Both the position numbers and the translations under genes were made by a program. This document shows positions 8,192 to 19,135 of a stretch of DNA of 64,000 nt, one piece after another. Below the pieces are notes generated by a model. The model worked only from the letters and a program-made list of their open reading frames with translations, did not search any database and was not told the DNA's origin. The stretch lies in the NCBI GenBank assembly GCA_052324925.1, contig JBQPRE010000003.1, one strand, 5' to 3'. Positions within the stretch are counted from its first letter, which is position 1. The number at the start of each line of letters is the position of its first letter. Source of the DNA: Flavimobilis sp052324925. GTDB lineage: Bacteria; Actinomycetota; Actinomycetes; Actinomycetales; Cellulomonadaceae.

Positions 8192-8971
8192 CTATGCGCC
8201 CGCAGCGGCTCCGGGGGCGAGGCCGACGCCGGAGGCAGCGGCCGCGGCGTCGATGAGCCAGAGGGTGCGCTCGGTCCCGTGGACGTGCGCCGCGGACGAG
8301 ACCGGGTCGTTCGCAAGGCTCGCCGCGACGGCGTCGGCCTTCTCCGCGCCCGCGGCCACGACCCACACCTCACGCGCCCGGTTGATCGCGTCGAACGTGA
8401 GCGAGACTCGCAGGGGCGGGGGCTTGGGGGAGTCGTGGACTCCGACCGTGGCGACGCCCGCGGTGTCGCGTGCCGGGTGGCCCGGGAAGAGCGAGGCCAC
8501 GTGCATGTCGGGTCCCATGCCGAGCAGCACGACGTCGAACTCGGGCGTCGAGGCTCCCGCAGGGGCGAAGCGCGCGAGCTCGGCGGCATGCTCGGACGCG
8601 GCCTCGTCAGGCCCGAACGCGGGCGCGTCGCCTCGTGCGGCGGGCATCTCGTGGATGTTCGCCTCGGGAAGCGGGAGGGCGTCGAGGAGCGCCTCCCGTG
8701 CCTGACGTGCGTTCCGGTCGCCGTCGAACGCGTCGACGAAGCGTTCGTCGCCCCACCAGACGTGCACGCCCGCCCAGTCGACCAGGTCGCGCACGGGGTT
8801 GGCTGCGGCCTCGGCGAGCAGCTGGATGCCGACGGTGCCGCCCGTGAGAACGACGTGAACGGGGCTGCGGACGGCTTGCGCGTCAACGATGTGCAGGAGC
8901 AGCCGCGCTCCCGTCGTCATGGCGAGCGCTCGCGCATCGGGGTGCACCACGACGGTGCGTGTGGCGGTCAT
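8192..8971 (-). CDS. pgl: 6-phosphogluconolactonase
   Basis: Hydrolyses 6-phosphogluconolactone to 6-phosphogluconate in the oxidative pentose phosphate pathway. The 259-aa product resembles the NagB/Pgl fold: VLTGGTVGIQLL near the N-terminus, VWWGDERFVD, and LLGMGPDMHVASLFPG (substrate-binding and catalytic region). ATG 8971 overlaps the opcA stop by 4 nt (ATGA), so it is the last gene of the tkt-tal-zwf-opcA-pgl operon. The operon ends at the 22-bp inverted repeat downstream. Confidence 0.94.
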   Translation of the reverse strand: MTATRTVVVHPDARALAMTTGARLLLHIVDAQAVRSPVHVVLTGGTVGIQLLAEAAANPVRDLVDWAGVHVWWGDERFVDAFDGDRNARQAREALLDALPLPEANIHEMPAARGDAPAFGPDEAASEHAAELARFAPAGASTPEFDVVLLGMGPDMHVASLFPGHPARDTAGVATVGVHDSPKPPPLRVSLTFDAINRAREVWVVAAGAEKADAVAASLANDPVSSAAHVHGTERTLWLIDAAAAASGVGLAPGAAAGA

Positions 8972-9879
8972 CGCGCCACCCGTGCCAGACCCCGCGTGAG
9001 AACCTCGCCGTACATCTCGTCCTCGTCGAGGCGGCGCAGCTCTTCTGCGATGCACTCGTGCAGCTGACGGACGGGCAGCGCGATGCGGTGATCGGGCTGG
9101 TCGGGCTGAGAGAGCACCGCGACCTTGCCCGAGGGGCGGGCGAGCGTGACGTCACCCGAGGGTCGCGTGAGCGTCACTGACGTGACCGCCTGGGCGCCCG
9201 GGGTCCGCACGACGTCAACCTCGCAGTCGAGCTCCTCGCCCAGCCAGGCGCCGAGCAGGTCGAGCGAGCTGTGGTCGTCCTGGCCCGCGACCGTGACTCG
9301 CGTGACGGGCTCGAAGGGTGGCTGATCGAGCGTCGAGGCGAGAAGGCCGCGCCAGATCGTCGTGCGAGTCCACGCGAGGTCCGTGTCGCCCGCACGGTAG
9401 CTCTCGGCGAGCGCTCGGATGGCCGTGCGCGGGTCGGCTGACCGGTAGGAGTCGGTGATGCGACGGTGGGCCATCGCGCCGATGACGTCCGCGCCCGGGT
9501 TGGCTGGGGCCTCACGGGGCCACCACGCGACGATCGGCGCATCCGGCAGCAGGAGCGGCATGACGAGCGTGTCCGCGTGCGCGAACGCCTCTGGGGGCGC
9601 GGTGAGGATGATGACCTCGCTCGCACCCGCGTCGCCGCCGATGCGGATCTCTGCGTCGACACCGTGGTTGGTCTGGCCCGTCGCGAGCACGATGATGCGG
9701 CACGGGTGCTCGCGGGAGGCGACGTTCGCGGCGTCGATCGCCTCGGTCGTGGAGTTCGTGTCCGTGACGATGACGAGCGTGAGGACACGACCGAGCGCGA
9801 CGGCTCCGCCTTCCTGACGCAGCTTGATGAGCTTCTTGGCGACGGCGGTCGTCGTCGTCGCCGGCAGGTCGATGATCAC
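8968..9879 (-). CDS. opcA: Glucose-6-phosphate dehydrogenase assembly protein OpcA
   Basis: OpcA is an allosteric or assembly partner of glucose-6-phosphate dehydrogenase in cyanobacteria and actinobacteria. The 303-aa product begins VIIDLPATTT and contains LTLVIVTD, HPCRIIVLA and LPDAPIVAWWP, all recognisable in actinobacterial OpcA. GTG 9879 is chosen because GAGGAG lies 8 nt upstream; a GTG nine codons earlier (9906) is possible. It sits directly between zwf and pgl, and its end overlaps pgl by 4 nt. Confidence 0.93.
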   Translation of the reverse strand: MIIDLPATTTTAVAKKLIKLRQEGGAVALGRVLTLVIVTDTNSTTEAIDAANVASREHPCRIIVLATGQTNHGVDAEIRIGGDAGASEVIILTAPPEAFAHADTLVMPLLLPDAPIVAWWPREAPANPGADVIGAMAHRRITDSYRSADPRTAIRALAESYRAGDTDLAWTRTTIWRGLLASTLDQPPFEPVTRVTVAGQDDHSSLDLLGAWLGEELDCEVDVVRTPGAQAVTSVTLTRPSGDVTLARPSGKVAVLSQPDQPDHRIALPVRQLHECIAEELRRLDEDEMYGEVLTRGLARVAR

Positions 9880-9940
9880 GCGGTGCGCTCCTCGGTCGGG
9901 GCGCACCCGGCGCCCGGGGTCATGGGGGTGATCACGAGGG

Positions 9941-11497
9941 TCATGGACGCCTCCAGACGCGCCCGTCGCGGGCGAGCATCTCGTCGGCCGAGGCGGGGCC
10001 CCACGTGCCCGAACGGTAGGCCTCGGGGCTGCCCTCTGCGGCCCAGCGCGCCGTGATGGGGTCGAGGATCCGCCAGGACAACTCGACCTCCTCGTGCCGG
10101 GGGAACAGCGGCGGCTCGCCGAGCAGAACCGAGAGGATGAGGCGCTCGTACGCCTCGGGGGAGGACTGCGTGAAGGCGTGGCCGTAGCCGAAGTCCATCG
10201 TCACGTCGCGCACCTCCATCGCGGTTCCGGGGACCTTGGCTCCGAAGCGGATCGTCACGCCCTCGTCGGGCTGGACGCGGATGACGATCGCGTTGTTGCC
10301 GAGGTCGCTCGTCTCGCTCGAGTCGAAGGGCAGGTGCGGGGCCGCCTTGAAGACCACGGCGATCTCGGTGACGCGTCGTCCCAGCCGCTTGCCGGCACGA
10401 AGATAGAAGGGCACACCAGCCCAGCGACGGTTGTCGATGTCGACGCGGATCGCCGCGTACGTCTCCGTCGTCGAGGCCGGGTCGGTTCCGTCCTCGTCGA
10501 GGTAGCCCTTGACCTCCTCGCCCGCCTGCGAGCCGGCCGCGTACTGACCACGTGCGGTGTGCGCGTCGAGGTCCTCGGGCACCCGGCACGCCGAGAGCAC
10601 CTTGATCTTCTCGGCGACGAGGTCGTCCGCGGCGAACGACGCGGGCTCTTCCATCGCGGTGAGCGCGAGCAGCTGGAGCAGGTGGTTCTGGATGACGTCG
10701 CGTGCAGCGCCGATGCCGTCGTAGTAGCCGGCGCGGCCGCCGATGCCGATGTCCTCGGCCATCGTGATCTGGACGTGGTCGACGTAGTGGTTGTTCCAGA
10801 TGGGCTCGTACATCTGGTTGGCGAAGCGCAGGGCGAGGAGGTTGAGAACCGTCTCCTTGCCGAGGTAGTGGTCGATGCGGAACACCGACGACTGGTCGAA
10901 GACCTCGGAGACCACCTCGTTGAGCTCACGAGCCGACGTGAGGTCGTGGCCGAACGGCTTCTCGATGACGACGCGCCGCCACGGCTTGATCTCCTCGCTC
11001 GTGTCCTGCGACCGCGAGAGACCGGACTTGGCAAGCTGGCGACACACGGTCGGGAAGGCGCTCGGCGGCACCGAGAGGTAGAACGCGTGGTTGCCGCGGG
11101 TCCCTCGCTCGACGTCGAGCTCGCTCACCGTGCGTGCGAGCTCCTCGAACGCAGACTCGTCGTCGAAGGATCCCTGGACGAAGCGGATGCCCTCGGCGAG
11201 CTGCTGCCACGCCTCTTCGCGGAACGGCGTGCGTGCGTACTGCTTGACGGCGTCGTGGACGACCTGCGTGAAGTCCTGGTCGTCCCAGTCGCGGCGGGCG
11301 AAGCCCGTGAGAGCGAAGCCGGGCGGAAGGAGGCCGCGGTTCGAGAGGTCGTACACGGCAGGCATGAGCTTCTTGCGGGCAAGGTCGCCCGTGACGCCGA
11401 AGATGACGAGGCTGCACGGACCAGCGATGTGAGGCAGGCGCAGGTCGCGGCTGTCGCGCAGCGGGTTGTGCTCGGCGGTGACCTCGGTCGGGCTCAC
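9941..11497 (-). CDS. zwf: Glucose-6-phosphate 1-dehydrogenase
   Basis: Oxidises glucose-6-phosphate to 6-phosphogluconolactone with NADP+, the entry to the oxidative pentose phosphate pathway. The 518-aa product has the Rossmann motif FGVTGDLARKKL, EKPFGHD, and the active-site signature RIDHYLGKE. GTG 11497 overlaps the tal stop by 4 nt and has AGGAGG upstream. A 61-nt gap precedes opcA. Confidence 0.97.
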   Translation of the reverse strand: MSPTEVTAEHNPLRDSRDLRLPHIAGPCSLVIFGVTGDLARKKLMPAVYDLSNRGLLPPGFALTGFARRDWDDQDFTQVVHDAVKQYARTPFREEAWQQLAEGIRFVQGSFDDESAFEELARTVSELDVERGTRGNHAFYLSVPPSAFPTVCRQLAKSGLSRSQDTSEEIKPWRRVVIEKPFGHDLTSARELNEVVSEVFDQSSVFRIDHYLGKETVLNLLALRFANQMYEPIWNNHYVDHVQITMAEDIGIGGRAGYYDGIGAARDVIQNHLLQLLALTAMEEPASFAADDLVAEKIKVLSACRVPEDLDAHTARGQYAAGSQAGEEVKGYLDEDGTDPASTTETYAAIRVDIDNRRWAGVPFYLRAGKRLGRRVTEIAVVFKAAPHLPFDSSETSDLGNNAIVIRVQPDEGVTIRFGAKVPGTAMEVRDVTMDFGYGHAFTQSSPEAYERLILSVLLGEPPLFPRHEEVELSWRILDPITARWAAEGSPEAYRSGTWGPASADEMLARDGRVWRRP

Positions 11498-12633
11498 TGG
11501 GGGTCCTCCTGGGATGGTGCGGTACGGGAGAGCTGAGCCGCGACGGTCTCGAGCAGGTCGTCCCAGCTCGCGACGAACTTGGCGACGCCCTCGGCCTCGA
11601 GGGTGGCGGTGACGTGGTCGAGGTCGATCCCGATCTCACGCAGGAGCGCGAGGCGATCGAGAGCGTCGCCGATGGCTGGGGTGATCGTGTCGGTCGTGCC
11701 GCTCGCGGTCGTGCCGTGGTCGGCGACCGCGTCGAGCGTTGCGCGCGGCATCGTGTTGACGGTTCCCTCGGCGACGAGCGCGTCGACATAGAGAGTGTCG
11801 GGCAGCGCGGGGTCCTTGACGCCCGTCGAGGCCCACAGCGGCCGCTGCGGGTGCGCGCCTGAGGCTGCGAGCGCGGTCCACCGCTCGGACGCGAGCGTGT
11901 CGAGGTGCACCTGGTAGGCATGACGCGCATTGGCGAGCGCGATCGTGCCGCGCAGGCCTGCGGCGCGCGGGTCGTCGCTCGCGTCGAGCAGCGGGTCGAC
12001 CGCGGAGTCGACGCGGGAGACGAAGAAGGACGCGACCGAGCGGATCTCGGCGAGATCGTGACCTGCCTCGCGGGCCTTCTCGAGTCCCGTGAGGTACGCA
12101 TCGATGACGGCGCGGTAGCGCTCGATCGAGAAGATCAGGGTGACGTTGACGGAGATGCCGGCCGCGATGGTTGCCTCGATGGCAGCGAGGCCTTCGACCG
12201 TCGCCGGGATCTTGACGAGCAGGCCGCGCCGGTCGACGGTTGCGGAGAGCTCGGCGGCCTGGGCGATCGTCTGGGCGGTGTCGCGTGCAAGACGCGGGTC
12301 GACCTCGATCGAGACGCGCCCGTCGCGGCCGCCCGTGCTCTCGAGCACGGGCGCGAAGACGTCGAGAGCAGAGCGCACGTCGTCGGTCGTGAGCTTGGTG
12401 ATCGCGGCCTCGGCGCCCGTGCCTGCGGCCGCGAGCGTCGCGAGGTCGGCCGCGTAGGCCTCGGACCCGGAGATCGCGCCGGCGAAGATCGTGGGGTTGG
12501 TCGTCACACCGACGACGGAGCGTTCGCTCACGAGGTCGGCGAGGCCGCCGCTGGTGAGGAGTGGGCGCGAGAGGTCATCGAGCCAGATGGCGACGCCGGA
12601 CGCGGACAAGTGGTGGAGAGGGGATGCGCTCAT
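11494..12633 (-). CDS. tal: Transaldolase
   Basis: Transfers a dihydroxyacetone unit between sugar phosphates in the non-oxidative pentose phosphate branch. The 379-aa length fits the long actinobacterial TalB type. The Schiff-base lysine is in LLVKIPAT, and SVNVTLIFS follows. ATG 12633 lies 7 nt after CGAGGAGC. A tkt terminator precedes it by about 100 nt, so tal may depend on read-through or a promoter of its own; zwf overlaps its end by 4 nt. Confidence 0.96.
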   Translation of the reverse strand: MSASPLHHLSASGVAIWLDDLSRPLLTSGGLADLVSERSVVGVTTNPTIFAGAISGSEAYAADLATLAAAGTGAEAAITKLTTDDVRSALDVFAPVLESTGGRDGRVSIEVDPRLARDTAQTIAQAAELSATVDRRGLLVKIPATVEGLAAIEATIAAGISVNVTLIFSIERYRAVIDAYLTGLEKAREAGHDLAEIRSVASFFVSRVDSAVDPLLDASDDPRAAGLRGTIALANARHAYQVHLDTLASERWTALAASGAHPQRPLWASTGVKDPALPDTLYVDALVAEGTVNTMPRATLDAVADHGTTASGTTDTITPAIGDALDRLALLREIGIDLDHVTATLEAEGVAKFVASWDDLLETVAAQLSRTAPSQEDPQ

Positions 12634-12735
12634 GGCTGCTCCTCGAAAGTTGCGACGTGTACCCGACGTCGCGGGTCGGCCTGGGCGCAGCGGCCGGGTC
12701 TGCGTGGCACGCTCCGCGTCGCGGAGGTGCTGAGA

Positions 12736-12768
12736 CCCGGTGCGCGACCGTGGGGGTCGCGCACCGGG
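12736..12768 (-). terminator. Stem-loop between tkt and tal
   Basis: A perfect 14-bp stem (12736-12749 with 12755-12768) with a 5-nt loop, located 17 nt past the tkt stop and upstream of tal. It would terminate or attenuate the tkt transcript inside an otherwise collinear pentose-phosphate operon. Confidence 0.75.
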
Positions 12769-12785
12769 CTGGGGTGGTGCAGGTG

Positions 12786-14900
<2,115 letters not shown>

Positions 14901-14974
14901 CGGACCTCTTTCCTGTGGCACGCGTGAGCGCGCCACATCATCGTGACGGTGGTGGTCTTGGGCTCGACGTGTCC

Positions 14975-14980
14975 AGCCTA
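14975..14980 (-). promoter_or_regulatory. Candidate -10 of tkt
   Basis: On the minus strand TAGGCT lies about 75 nt upstream of the tkt start, in the tkt/ctaB divergent region. It matches the actinobacterial TANNNT pattern and is the same hexamer as at gap. Confidence 0.4.
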
Positions 14981-15120
14981 GTTCCCTCGAGCGCGTCGGG
15001 CGGTCGATGATCCGTACCGTGGGCACCTGCGTCGTGCCGGGCGGACGCCCACGGGGCGCGGTTGCCGCGCTGTGGCGCATCTGACGTGGGTGGGCACCAC
15101 CCAGCGAGGCTGCTCGGGAC

Positions 15121-15126
15121 TAGCAT
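15121..15126 (+). promoter_or_regulatory. Candidate -10 of ctaB
   Basis: TAGCAT overlaps the ATG at 15125. If it is the real -10, transcription begins near 15133 and translation must start further downstream (15185 or 15215). Confidence 0.35.
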
Positions 15127-15214
15127 GGGGGCCACCACCGACACCGGGACCATCGGCCCCGCGATCCCGCGACTGCCCCTCGGTGTGGACGACGACGAAC
15201 GGACTCGATCCCGC

Positions 15215-16150
15215 GTGCACTCCCCGACCCCGGCCACCACCGCCGTTCCTGCGACGTCGCAGGGGACCTGGCGCGGAACGGTCGGCGCGTACGTCGCACT
15301 GACGAAGCCGCGGATCATCGAGCTCCTCCTCGTCACGACGATCCCGACGCTCTTCTTGGCGCAGCGCGGTGTCCCGGACCTGCTGCTCGCGTTCAACACC
15401 CTCTTCGGCGGAACGCTCGCTGCTGCGAGCGCGAACGTCTACAACTGCATCATCGACCGCGACATCGACGCGGTCATGACGCGGACGAAGAAGCGTCCGC
15501 TCGTCACCGGTCAGGCATCGGTCCTGGGTGCTCAGATCTTCGCTGCCGCCCTCGGGATCCTCTCGTTCGTGTGGCTCGCGGCGTTCGTCAACCTGCTCTC
15601 GGCGGCGCTCGGCCTCGGGGCGATCCTGCTCTACGTCGTCTTCTACACGCTCATCCTCAAGCGGCGCACGTCCCAGAACATCGTCTGGGGCGGGGTCGCG
15701 GGCTGCATGCCCGTCCTCATCGGATGGTCAGCGGTGACGAACAGCCTCAGCTGGGCGCCGTTCCTGCTCTTCGGCGTCGTGTTCTTCTGGACGCCGCCGC
15801 ACTACTGGCCGCTGTCGATGAAGTTCCGCAAGGACTACGCGAACGCGGGGGTTCCCATGCTTCCCGTCGTCGCGAGCGATCGTCGCGTCGCGACGGAGAT
15901 GGTCCTCTACACGCTCGCGATGATCGCCTGCTCGGTCGCGCTGTGGCCCGTGGGCGGGCTCTCGTTCGTCTACGGCATCTCGTCGATCGTGCTGGGTGCG
16001 TGGTTCCTTCTCGAGTGCGTGATGCTGCTGCGCCGTCTCAACGACCCGAACCTCGGCAAGCCACGCGCCATGCGTGTCTTCCACGCGTCGATCACGTACC
16101 TCACCCTGATCTCGGTGGCGATCGTCGCCGACGTCCTCCTGCCTTTCTGA
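15215..16150 (+). CDS. ctaB: Protoheme IX farnesyltransferase (heme O synthase)
   Basis: Membrane prenyltransferase that adds a farnesyl group to heme B for cytochrome oxidases. The UbiA-fold product shows two Asp-rich motifs, NVYNCIIDRDID and KDYANAGVPMLPVV, and about nine transmembrane segments. Start is uncertain: GTG 15215 gives 311 aa, the usual family size; GTG 15185 and ATG 15125 are in frame, but 15125 overlaps a likely -10. It is divergent from tkt. xerD begins 34 nt after the stop with its own promoter. Confidence 0.93.
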   Translation: MHSPTPATTAVPATSQGTWRGTVGAYVALTKPRIIELLLVTTIPTLFLAQRGVPDLLLAFNTLFGGTLAAASANVYNCIIDRDIDAVMTRTKKRPLVTGQASVLGAQIFAAALGILSFVWLAAFVNLLSAALGLGAILLYVVFYTLILKRRTSQNIVWGGVAGCMPVLIGWSAVTNSLSWAPFLLFGVVFFWTPPHYWPLSMKFRKDYANAGVPMLPVVASDRRVATEMVLYTLAMIACSVALWPVGGLSFVYGISSIVLGAWFLLECVMLLRRLNDPNLGKPRAMRVFHASITYLTLISVAIVADVLLPF

Positions 16151-16172
16151 CGTGCACGCGGACGGTGCCGCG

Positions 16173-16178
16173 TAGCCT
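16173..16178 (+). promoter_or_regulatory. -10 element of xerD (leaderless)
   Basis: TAGCCT ends exactly 6 nt before the xerD ATG at 16185, with no ribosome binding site. One of the clearest leaderless starts here. Confidence 0.55.
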
Positions 16179-16184
16179 GGGACG

Positions 16185-17168
16185 ATGCACAGTGCGCACG
16201 GCTCCGATGCGACGCCCGAGGGCGTTGACGTCCCGCGTGGCCTTGCTGGGCCGCTCGCTGGCTACCTGGCGCACCTCCGGGTCGAGCGTGGCCTGACGGC
16301 CAACACGCTGGGCGCCTACGGGCGCGACCTCGAGCGCTTCGCCGCGCACGTCGCGAGCCAGGGCGTGTCCGGTCCCGCCGAGCTCACCCGCGAGGTGGTC
16401 GAGGGCTACGTCGAGGTGGTCCGGACCGGAGCCGATGGTCGTGCGCCGCTGGCCGCGTCGTCGACGGCTCGGGCCGTCGCCTCGGTGCGCGGGTGGATGC
16501 GCTTCTGCGAGGCCGAGGGGCTCATGGCGACTGATCCGGCGTCGGGTCTCACACCCCCCGCCCGGCCGCGCCGGCTCCCGCGCGCGATCCCCGTCGACGA
16601 CGTGCTCGCGATCCTCGAGGCCGCGGGCGCCGGGGAGGGCGAGCGGCCGCTGCGTGACCGCGCGCTGCTCGAGTTTCTGTATGCGACCGGTGCGCGCATC
16701 TCGGAGGCCGTCGGCCTCGATCTCGACGACATCGACCTCGACGACCGCGGCTCGTCGGTCCGGCTCTTCGGCAAGGGGCGCAAGGAGCGGGTCGTTCCGC
16801 TGGGTTCTTACGCACGGGACGCGATCGAGGCCTACCTCGTGCGTTCCCGCCCGCTGTTCGCAGATCGTGGCGAGGGGACGCCCGCGCTCTTCCTCAACGC
16901 GCGGGGCAAGCGCCTCTCACGGCAGAGCGCGTGGACCGTGCTTCGCGAGGCGACGGAGCGCGCGGGTCTCGCACAGGCCCATGAGATCTCGCCGCACACC
17001 CTGCGGCACTCGTTCGCGACGCACGTGCTGCAGGGCGGTGCCGACGTCCGCGTCGTCCAGGAGCTGCTCGGACATGCCTCGGTGACGACGACGCAGGTCT
17101 ATACGCTCGTCACGCCCGACGCTCTTCGCGAGATGTACCTCACGTCGCATCCGCGCGCGCTCGCCTAG
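16185..17168 (+). CDS. xerD: Site-specific tyrosine recombinase XerD
   Basis: XerD with XerC resolves chromosome dimers at dif during division. The 327-aa product has an N-terminal SAM-like core-binding domain (LAGYLAHLRVERGLTANT) and a C-terminal catalytic domain with Arg in ATGARISE, HTLRHSFATH (His-x-x-Arg), His in LLGHAS and the nucleophilic Tyr in TTQVYT. ATG 16185 is set by the TAGCCT hexamer 6 nt upstream. It heads the xerD-parA-scpA-scpB run. A candidate dif site lies in this same window at 60150. Confidence 0.95.
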   Translation: MHSAHGSDATPEGVDVPRGLAGPLAGYLAHLRVERGLTANTLGAYGRDLERFAAHVASQGVSGPAELTREVVEGYVEVVRTGADGRAPLAASSTARAVASVRGWMRFCEAEGLMATDPASGLTPPARPRRLPRAIPVDDVLAILEAAGAGEGERPLRDRALLEFLYATGARISEAVGLDLDDIDLDDRGSSVRLFGKGRKERVVPLGSYARDAIEAYLVRSRPLFADRGEGTPALFLNARGKRLSRQSAWTVLREATERAGLAQAHEISPHTLRHSFATHVLQGGADVRVVQELLGHASVTTTQVYTLVTPDALREMYLTSHPRALA

Positions 17169-17240
17169 GCGGCGGCCAGATCACGTGAGCCGATGGCGCA
17201 GCGGGCCGCGTGGCACCGTTCTTGGTGGCCATCACTGCGT

Positions 17241-17246
17241 TACCGT
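17241..17246 (+). promoter_or_regulatory. -10 element of parA (leaderless)
   Basis: TACCGT ends 6 nt before the parA GTG at 17253. No ribosome binding site is present. Confidence 0.5.
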
Positions 17247-17252
17247 GGTCCC

Positions 17253-18134
17253 GTGAGCAGCCAGGAACCCGCGACCAGCACGACGACGACCGACGCGACG
17301 GACGCCGTCGGACGGCCCATGCCACGGTTCCCCGAGCCTGCGGTGCTCTTCGGTCACGGCCCTGCGCGCATCATCGCGATGTGCAATCAGAAGGGTGGCG
17401 TCGGCAAGACGACGACGACCATCAATCTCGGTGCGTCCCTCGCAGAGCTGGGCCGCCGGGTCCTCGTCGTCGATTTCGACCCGCAGGGGGCCGCCTCGGT
17501 GGGCCTGGGCGTCAACGCGAACGAGCTCGACCGCACGATCTACAACCTCCTCATGGAGCGGTCGGCGGACATCACGGAGATCATCCGGACGACGTCCGTC
17601 CCCGACCTCGACGTGCTCCCCGCGAACATCGATCTCTCAGCAGCCGAGGTCCAGCTCGTCGGTGAGGTGGCGCGCGAGTCTGTCCTCTCGCGCGTGCTGC
17701 GGCCCGTGCTGGACGACTACGACGTCATCCTCGTGGACTGCCAGCCGTCCCTCGGGCTGCTCACCGTCAACGCCCTCACGGCCGCTCACGGTGTGCTCAT
17801 CCCGCTCGAGTGCGAGTTCTTCGCGTTGCGTGGTGTGGCGCTTCTCATCGAGACGATCGAGAAGGTCCGGGACCGCCTCAACCCGCGTCTCGAGGTCGAC
17901 GGCATCGTCGCGACGATGTTCGACGCGCGCACGCTCCACGCGCGCGAGGTCATCGAGCGCGTCCACGAAGCGTTCGGCGACGACCTCCTGCACACGGTGA
18001 TCTCGCGGACGGTGAAGTTCCCCGACGCGTCGGTCGCGGCGGAGCCCATCACGACGTATGCGCCCTCGCACGCGGGTGCGCACGCCTACCGGCAGCTGGC
18101 GCGCGAGCTCATCGCGCGCGGCGACGCCGCCTGA
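17253..18134 (+). CDS. parA: ParA/Soj-family ATPase
   Basis: Deviant-Walker ATPase of the ParA family, 293 aa. It has the KGGVGKTTT motif with signature Lys at residue 47, VDFDPQGAASVGLG, and DVILVDCQPSLGLL (Walker B). This copy is not next to parB; it belongs to the conserved parA-scpA-scpB arrangement of actinobacteria, implying a role in chromosome organisation with condensin. GTG 17253 is chosen because a leaderless -10 sits 6 nt upstream; the first 35 or so residues are a low-complexity extension. scpA begins 5 nt after the stop. Confidence 0.92.
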   Translation: MSSQEPATSTTTTDATDAVGRPMPRFPEPAVLFGHGPARIIAMCNQKGGVGKTTTTINLGASLAELGRRVLVVDFDPQGAASVGLGVNANELDRTIYNLLMERSADITEIIRTTSVPDLDVLPANIDLSAAEVQLVGEVARESVLSRVLRPVLDDYDVILVDCQPSLGLLTVNALTAAHGVLIPLECEFFALRGVALLIETIEKVRDRLNPRLEVDGIVATMFDARTLHAREVIERVHEAFGDDLLHTVISRTVKFPDASVAAEPITTYAPSHAGAHAYRQLARELIARGDAA

Positions 18135-18139
18135 GTCGC

Positions 18140-19135
18140 GTGACGCCCCACGCGGTGGCGGGCGGCGCAGACGCGACGCTCACGGGTGAGGGAGCACCGG
18201 CGATCGGGCTGCCTGAAGGTGGCGATCAGGGCGATGGTGCCTTCCACGTCCGTCTCGACAACTTCGAGGGGCCGTTCGATCTCCTGCTGTCGCTCATCTC
18301 GAAGCACCGCCTCGACATCACCGAGGTCGCGCTCGCACGCGTGACGGACGAGTTCATCGCGTATATCCGCGCTCAGGATGCCGCGGTCCGTGCCTCCGAG
18401 ATCGAGGGACGTACCGTTCGCGGCTGGGACCTGTCGACCGCGTCGGAGTTCCTCGTCGTCGCAGCGACGCTGCTCGACCTCAAGGCCGCGCGGCTCCTGC
18501 CGGCGGGGGAGGTCGACGATGCCGAAGATCTCGACCTGCTCGAGGCCCGGGATCTCCTGTTCGCTCGCCTGCTGCAGTACCGCGCGTACAAGGACGTGTC
18601 GCGGACCTTTGCCGAGCGGCTGGCGCGCGAGGCGCTGAGCGTCCCGCGCGCCGTCGGGCTCGAACCCGTGCACGCAGCGCTGCTGCCCGACCTGGTCTGG
18701 ACGCTCGGACCCGAGGATCTTGCTCTCCTCGCCGCGCGAGCGCTCACGCCCAAGGCGCCCGCCGTGGGCGTCGACACCTCGCACCTGCACGGCTCAGTCG
18801 TGTCGGTGCGCGACCAGGCTGCCGCGCTTGTCGAGCGGTTGCGTCGGGCGGGAACAGTCTCGTTCCGGACGCTCACGCATGACGCGGAGAGCACGCTCGT
18901 CGTCGTCGTGCGGTTTCTCGCCTTGCTCGAGCTGTTCCGGGACGGTGCTGTCGCGCTCGACCAGGCGGGTGCGCTGGGCGAGCTCACGGCGCGCTGGCTC
19001 GGGGGGAGGGACGAGCGTGCGGCCGAGGAGGCCGTCGCCTCGATCGCCTTCGACGAGTGGGATGGCGTGTCCGCACCTGGCATCGACCCGTCTGGCGCGG
19101 CTGTCGTCGTCCTCGCTGAAGGAGCGCCCACGTGA
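18140..19135 (+). CDS. scpA: Segregation and condensation protein A
   Basis: ScpA is the kleisin subunit that closes the SMC ring and loads with ScpB. The 331-aa product carries the N-terminal SMC-head-binding motif FHVRLDNFEGPFDLLLSLISKHRLDI, the middle FLVVAATLLDLKAARLLP, and a C-terminal winged helix (VVVRFLALLELFRDGAV). GTG 18140 lies 5 nt after parA. GTG 18155 is an alternative; the residues before FHVRLDNFEG are not conserved either way. It overlaps scpB by 4 nt. Confidence 0.94.
   Translation: MTPHAVAGGADATLTGEGAPAIGLPEGGDQGDGAFHVRLDNFEGPFDLLLSLISKHRLDITEVALARVTDEFIAYIRAQDAAVRASEIEGRTVRGWDLSTASEFLVVAATLLDLKAARLLPAGEVDDAEDLDLLEARDLLFARLLQYRAYKDVSRTFAERLAREALSVPRAVGLEPVHAALLPDLVWTLGPEDLALLAARALTPKAPAVGVDTSHLHGSVVSVRDQAAALVERLRRAGTVSFRTLTHDAESTLVVVVRFLALLELFRDGAVALDQAGALGELTARWLGGRDERAAEEAVASIAFDEWDGVSAPGIDPSGAAVVVLAEGAPT

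Noticed and set aside
9880..9940. Possible small frame or longer OpcA start between zwf and opcA
   Set aside because: The strong GAGGAG lies just before GTG 9879, and the upstream residues are not conserved.
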